Below, in pieces: positions 12,937 through 15,695 of a stretch of DNA of 15,695 nt. A model generated the notes under the pieces. That model worked only from the letters and a program-made list of their open reading frames with translations, searched no databases and had not been told where the DNA came from. The first letter of the stretch is position 1; the number at the start of each line of letters is the position of its first letter. A program made the translations under genes and the position numbers. This DNA comes from Nitrospirae bacterium CG1_02_44_142 (lineage in GTDB: Bacteria; Nitrospirota; Thermodesulfovibrionia; Thermodesulfovibrionales; UBA1546), in the NCBI GenBank assembly GCA_001871685.1, contig MNVK01000077.1, positions 1 through 15,695 on the forward strand. The letters run 5' to 3'.

Positions 12937-13521
12937 TCATGGCGTGCCCCGGTCCAGCTTTTTTTTAAGCCTTTCAAGCTCTTCGTACGCCTTTTTTTCA
13001 CAATCAGGGCAAAGACCGTGGCTGAATTCGGCATCCGAGTGTTCGCTTACATATACTTCTACCTGATTCCAGTAACCTTTATCATCGCGTATTTTTTTGC
13101 AAGAGGCGCAGATAGGCAGCATTCCGCTCAATGTCTTAACTTTAGCAAGGGCATCTTGAAGTTCTATAACGACTTTCTCCCGTTCCATCTCTATCTTTTT
13201 GTGCTGCAATAAAAGTATCGCCGTAACCCATATCGCATAAATGGCAAGAAAACGATTGGCAAACACCTTCCATAATTCGCCGCCGGGGGGCGAGAGGAAA
13301 AAACCGAGAACGGTAAGCGCTGAACTTATAGCCGCAAAGATGATTATATATCTGCGCTGAGAGAGATTCCTGGCAAGCAGCACAACTGCAACATACAACA
13401 CGCCGTCTGCTACGCCTAATTCCGTCATTAAATCAATCTTAAAAAAAAACAATGCCAAAAAAGAAATAACTACCAGCAATTTAATGTCGCTTTTCTTATC
13501 CGTCGGCTTATTAGTTTTCAT
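12937..13521 (-). CDS. four-helix membrane protein with a CxxC...CxxC (zinc-ribbon-like) tail
   Basis: Four hydrophobic segments (residues about 13-32, 38-52, 58-77, 86-106) are followed by a charged helix (107-133) and a C-terminal module LPICASCKKIRDDKGYWNQVE...HGLCPDC. Cysteines C138/C141 and C171/C174 form two CxxC pairs 29 residues apart, suggesting metal binding. I know this module from the C-termini of PAS- or receiver-containing signalling proteins in deltaproteobacteria and Nitrospirota, usually written LPICxxCKKIRDDKGYW. Here it is joined to a membrane-sensor-like half without kinase or receiver domain. The gene lies upstream of the hybrid kinase on the same strand (150 bp gap), so it may belong to that signalling system. 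Length 194. A TTGACA/GATAGT promoter precedes it. Confidence 0.7.
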   Translation of the reverse strand: MKTNKPTDKKSDIKLLVVISFLALFFFKIDLMTELGVADGVLYVAVVLLARNLSQRRYIIIFAAISSALTVLGFFLSPPGGELWKVFANRFLAIYAIWVTAILLLQHKKIEMEREKVVIELQDALAKVKTLSGMLPICASCKKIRDDKGYWNQVEVYVSEHSDAEFSHGLCPDCEKKAYEELERLKKKLDRGTP

Positions 13522-13580
13522 AACACTTTATCTGCCATCCCATCTTTTAATGTAATAGAAATCACCGAACCTCTGTAAAA

Positions 13581-13609
13581 ACTATCTCATACATCAGGCA
13601 GGTTGTCAA
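13581..13609 (-). promoter_or_regulatory. promoter of the CxxC membrane protein gene
   Basis: On the minus strand, TTGACA (13609-13604) and GATAGT (13586-13581) are separated by 17 bp, a consensus -35 and a 4-of-6 -10. Transcription would begin near 13574, about 50 nt before the ATG at 13521. The sequence TTGTCAAGAA containing the -35 complement is repeated at 13603-13612 and 13639-13648, 36 bp apart, so two regulatory half-sites or divergent promoters are possible. Confidence 0.55.
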
Positions 13610-13638
13610 GAAAAACTAATTGTTCCTCATGGCTGACA

Positions 13639-13667
13639 TTGTCAAGAAGATGCAGATTTAGTAATAT
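13639..13667 (+). promoter_or_regulatory. possible promoter of the 122-residue ORF
   Basis: TTGTCA (13639-13644) and TAATAT (13662-13667) are 17 bp apart. The -10 ends 6 nt before the ATG at 13674, so the transcript would begin at or next to the start codon. No Shine-Dalgarno is visible. The -35 is part of the direct repeat TTGTCAAGAA shared with the opposing promoter. Confidence 0.35.
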
Positions 13668-13673
13668 ATAACC

Positions 13674-14042
13674 ATGAAAAACAATATCCTGAAAAAAGTT
13701 TATTTTCAAAATGCGAATGACAGAAATCTTGAAGACTTCACAAATAGATTTCTTTCAAGCGGACTGCTGTGGATTTATATTGCCTTAAACCCTAAGAGAA
13801 AATGGGATTCAGTATTTGAAAAGCTTAATAAAAAAAATAAACCCCTGTTTATAAGCCAATACAATACTGCCTTTTTATTTACCAAAACATACCGCGAGCT
13901 TTCAAAGCTTTTTCTGGGCAGGGAGATTATTCTGAAAAATATTTTTCTCCCTCACTCCGCAGAAAATTTTCCTGAAAATTTTGTTAAACACCATAGGGCG
14001 GATGAACTAAGATGGAAAGAAGCATTGGAACTGACAAGTTAA
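13674..14042 (+). CDS. hypothetical protein, partner of the downstream nucleotidyltransferase
   Basis: I do not recognise this 122-residue protein. It is basic and rich in aromatics and asparagine at the start (MKNNILKKVYFQNANDRNLE), followed by FTNRFLSSGLLWIYIALNPK, a helical KRKWDSVFEKL segment, a central FISQYNTAFLFTKTYREL helix, and LFLGREIILKNIFLPHSA. No signal peptide, zinc motif or enzyme signature is visible. Its 3' end overlaps the nucleotidyltransferase gene by 31 bp, so the two are translationally coupled and probably act as a pair. By analogy with two-gene nucleotidyltransferase toxin-antitoxin and abortive-infection systems it could be the partner or neutralising subunit, but this rests only on context. 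It has low-GC codon use like the partner and unlike metK/cimA. Confidence 0.6.
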   Translation: MKNNILKKVYFQNANDRNLEDFTNRFLSSGLLWIYIALNPKRKWDSVFEKLNKKNKPLFISQYNTAFLFTKTYRELSKLFLGREIILKNIFLPHSAENFPENFVKHHRADELRWKEALELTS

Positions 14043-14554
14043 AGCCTGTTATTCAAGCCATTGACAGGGCTGCTCATAAAGCCGGTGTTAAAAATCTGCG
14101 GATTATACTCTGCGGCGGCCTTGCTGCTATCGCATATGGTCTTGAAGAAAGGTCCACGCTTGATATTGATGCAGAAGTAGATGCTGACTTCAAAATAATA
14201 GAAAAACTCAAAAAAAATATCAGATTTCCCTCTGAATTAACTGCGGATATTTCAAGATGGAGCATGGTAGATATTCCTGAAGGTTACAGGGGTCGTGCAG
14301 TGCCCTTCAACCTCGTGCAGACAAAGAGCATTAAAATATTTTTGCTGTCGCCGGTAGACCTGATAATTTCAAAACTCAGGGTATTTAGAGATAAGGACAT
14401 CGCTGATGCTGTTTTCCTTATAAAGAAATTCAACATTAAAAAGAGCGCTCTCCTGAAGGCGTCCAAGCAGTCCATTGCACAGTCTCCTCCATCAACGGAA
14501 CTGCTGAGATTTAAAAAAAGTCTGGAGCATTTTATTAAGCTTGCCTATAAATAA
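14012..14554 (+). CDS. small nucleotidyltransferase-fold protein (AbiEii/DUF6036-like)
   Basis: The 180-residue protein has the minimal nucleotidyltransferase pattern: LCGGLAAIAYG (GG at residues 35-36), then ERSTLDIDAEVD, with D51 and D53 as the metal-binding D-x-D, followed by a LLSPVDLIISKLRVFRDKDI segment (111-130) typical of stand-alone nucleotidyltransferases of the AbiEii/DUF6036 kind, where a K-L-x-R...KD motif binds the nucleotide. No second enzymatic domain is present. Related proteins act as toxins or immunity effectors that modify tRNA or other targets; the target here is unknown. ATG 14012 lies within the upstream ORF in another frame, with a weak GGATGAAC region ahead. A later start is possible but would lose little. 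A hairpin terminator candidate follows the stop. Confidence 0.7.
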   Translation: MERSIGTDKLKPVIQAIDRAAHKAGVKNLRIILCGGLAAIAYGLEERSTLDIDAEVDADFKIIEKLKKNIRFPSELTADISRWSMVDIPEGYRGRAVPFNLVQTKSIKIFLLSPVDLIISKLRVFRDKDIADAVFLIKKFNIKKSALLKASKQSIAQSPPSTELLRFKKSLEHFIKLAYK

Positions 14555-14555
14555 A

Positions 14556-14588
14556 CCCCGTTAGAATGGATACGGCTTTCTAACAGGG
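14556..14588 (+). terminator. hairpin terminator candidate after the nucleotidyltransferase gene
   Basis: CCCCGTTAGAA (14556-14566) pairs with TTCTAACAGGG (14578-14588) with one C/A mismatch around an 11 nt loop. It directly follows the TAA of the nucleotidyltransferase gene. The downstream tract TAAAATTTTG is only weakly T-rich, so termination strength is uncertain. Confidence 0.5.
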
Positions 14589-14630
14589 TAAAATTTTGCG
14601 CGTGTTCCGAGACTTTTCAAAATCCCTTAT

Positions 14631-14638
14631 GTTAAAAT
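14631..14638 (+). promoter_or_regulatory. possible extended -10 element of the rseC-like gene
   Basis: TAAAAT at 14633-14638, with a TG dinucleotide at 14630-14631, lies 9 nt before the ATG at 14648. No convincing -35 is seen. The predicted transcript start falls 2-3 nt before the ATG, and there is no Shine-Dalgarno, which suggests a leaderless or nearly leaderless message. Confidence 0.3.
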
Positions 14639-14647
14639 GCTACTGTT

Positions 14648-15073
14648 ATGGATGAAATCGGGATAGTAAAAAGCACAGCGGGGGCTTTCGCAAAGGTCTC
14701 TGTTCCGAAAAAGAGCGGGTGTGAAGGATGCACCGCTGGCGCCTGCAAGCCTGAAGAGCAGTCCATGGAGATTGACGCCTTGAACAAGGCGGGCGCAAAG
14801 GCAGGGCAGAGGGTCAGGGTTGTCATAAAGTCATACACATATCTCAAGGGTTCCATGCTCGTTTACGGCATTCCTGCAATAGCTTTGATTACAGGCGCGG
14901 TCCTCGGAAAAGAAATTTTCAGCAGTCAGTTTAAAGATACAAACCCCGACATACTGTCAGCAATATTCGGTTTCGGTTTATTCCTGATTTCTTTTTTAGG
15001 CGTCAAGCTCTGGAGCCTGACAGCGGATAAAAAAACAGAGACAAAGCCTGTTATAGAAGAAATACTTGAGTAA
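14648..15073 (+). CDS. RseC/MucC-like membrane protein
   Basis: The 141-residue protein has the RseC/MucC family plan: an N-terminal soluble part starting DEIGIVKSTAGAFAKVSVPK, a cysteine cluster (C25, C28, C33 in KSGCEGCTAGACKP), a short beta-rich stretch (AGQRVRVVIKSYTYLKGSML), then two membrane helices (about 69-87 and 101-121) and a charged tail. Family members are linked to sigma-E regulation in Proteobacteria and to reduction of SoxR through the Rnf complex. Many genomes carry only this protein, and its role there is not settled. Neither rpoE nor rnf genes are beside it in this window. It is separated from the EF-G-like gene by a heptamer-repeat gap. The typical fourth cysteine of the cluster is not evident. 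Confidence 0.75.
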   Translation: MDEIGIVKSTAGAFAKVSVPKKSGCEGCTAGACKPEEQSMEIDALNKAGAKAGQRVRVVIKSYTYLKGSMLVYGIPAIALITGAVLGKEIFSSQFKDTNPDILSAIFGFGLFLISFLGVKLWSLTADKKTETKPVIEEILE

Positions 15074-15074
15074 A

Positions 15075-15148
15075 ATTCAACATTCAATATTTAAAATTTA
15101 ATATACCTGATTTTTGAATCTTGAATCTTGAATCTTGAATTTTGATTT
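15075..15148. repeat. opposed heptamer arrays between rseC and the EF-G-like gene
   Basis: The left array is ATTCAAC, ATTCAAT, ATTTAAA, ATTTAAT (15075-15102). An 11 nt spacer follows. The right array is TTGAATC three times, then TTGAATT and TTGATTT (15114-15148). The two arrays are reverse-complementary variants of one heptamer, so the whole gap can fold into a long AT-rich hairpin ahead of the ribosome site of the EF-G-like gene. Confidence 0.85.
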
Positions 15149-15166
15149 TAATATAGGAGGGGTTTT

Positions 15167-15695
15167 ATGGCTAATCTTGACGTTAACAAAATCAGGAACG
15201 TAGCTGTAATTGCGCATGGAGGCGCGGGAAAAACGTCTCTGACCGAGGCAATGCTTTTTAATTCAGGCTCTATTGACAGACTCGGCAGAATTGAAGAAGG
15301 CAATACAACAACTGACTTCGAGCCTGAAGAAATATCAAGAAAGATAACCATCACATCCTCGTTCGGCTTTTGCAGCTGGAACGGCTGCCGCATAAACCTG
15401 ATTGACACGCCGGGCTTCATAAATTTTGTAGAAGACACCAGAGGAAGCCTCAAGGCTGTTGACGGAGCAGTCGTTATAGTCAGCGCCGTATCAGGCGTTA
15501 AGGCAGAAACAGAGAAGGTCTGGAAATACGCCTGTGAATATGAAATCCCGAGAATAGTTTTTATAAATAAGATGGATAAAGAATCAGCCAACTTCCATGG
15601 CGCCCTGGATGAACTGGTCCAATCCTTTGGCACAGAAGGCGTTCCGCTTCAGATACCGATAGGTTCAGGAGAAAGTTTCAGCGGAGTAATCAATC
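15167..15695 (+). CDS. fusA: EF-G-like translational GTPase, 5' part, runs off the window
   Basis: The frame starts at ATG 15167 with TAGGAGGGG at 15154-15162 and stays open to the end of the window (176 residues). GTPase motifs are in order: G1 AHGGAGKT at residues 16-23, the switch I region TTTDFEPEEISRKITITSS (47-65, with the RGITI box changed to RKITI), G3 DTPG at 80-83, and G4 NKMD at 134-137. The spacing and the sequence KNFV-like INFVEDTRGSLKAVDGAVVI match elongation factor G. The AHGGAGKTSLTEAMLF form and the RKITI change point to the EF-G-like second paralogue rather than the canonical ribosomal-operon copy. Neither rpsL nor rpsG is nearby, consistent with this. The gene symbol should be read as fusA-like. 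Confidence 0.88.
   Translation, partial: MANLDVNKIRNVAVIAHGGAGKTSLTEAMLFNSGSIDRLGRIEEGNTTTDFEPEEISRKITITSSFGFCSWNGCRINLIDTPGFINFVEDTRGSLKAVDGAVVIVSAVSGVKAETEKVWKYACEYEIPRIVFINKMDKESANFHGALDELVQSFGTEGVPLQIPIGSGESFSGVIN

Noticed and set aside
15075..15148. CRISPR array
   Set aside because: The repeat unit is 7 bp with no spacers of uniform length; it is a heptamer tandem array, not 24-37 bp repeats with spacers.
15148..15633. 161-codon minus-strand open frame at the right end
   Set aside because: It is antisense to the EF-G-like GTPase gene, whose G1, G3 and G4 motifs prove the plus-strand frame.

Overview
The window looks like a contig piece from a Gram-negative bacterium of moderate GC. My guess is Nitrospirota (Thermodesulfovibrio-like) or a related deltaproteobacterial-type lineage. 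This is an inference from gene style (a metK-ahcY-cimA block, a liv operon, an RseC-like protein, a CxxC/CxxC sensor-type protein) and from the many small palindromic and heptameric repeats. No rRNA or other decisive marker gene is present.

Layout. Positions 1-830 are an insertion-sequence graveyard: the 5' end of an IS256-like transposase gene (minus strand), the 3' remnant of a cysteine-rich secreted-type gene with an InlB-like B-repeat, the left end of an IS3-family element with a broken orfA, and the end of a GGGGTCAGG-type repeat. Positions 827-2146 hold two small toxin-antitoxin modules: BrnT/BrnA-like on the minus strand and a MazE/MazF (PemK)-like pair on the plus strand. Positions 2172-5905 (minus) are a branched-chain amino acid ABC transporter operon in the order livH-livM-livG-livF, without a substrate-binding protein gene. 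Positions 6009-10582 (plus) run metK, ahcY, cimA and a small TPR protein: SAM synthesis, SAH breakdown and the first step of the citramalate route to isoleucine. Positions 10603-13521 (minus) hold a four-helix membrane protein with a CxxC/CxxC tail and a hybrid sensor histidine kinase. Positions 13674-14554 (plus) are an unrecognised 122-residue protein overlapping a small nucleotidyltransferase, which resembles a third toxin-antitoxin-like cassette. The window ends with an RseC/MucC-like membrane protein and the 5' part of an EF-G-like GTPase gene.

How the genes work together. The liv operon takes up branched-chain amino acids, and the divergent metK operon includes cimA, which makes an isoleucine precursor, so uptake and synthesis of related products lie back to back around a 103 bp intergenic region. 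MetK makes SAM, and AhcY removes the SAH left by methyltransferases.

The most unusual signal is the repeat load. Three different palindromic repeats sit in frame inside liv genes (one in livF, two in livM), adding proline/glycine-rich or other non-family peptide segments. In addition, 7-8 bp tandem repeats occupy the metK-ahcY, ahcY-cimA and rseC-fusA gaps, and a degenerate heptamer array lies inside cimA. The best candidate for an undescribed two-gene system is the 122-residue ORF plus nucleotidyltransferase pair at 13674-14554.
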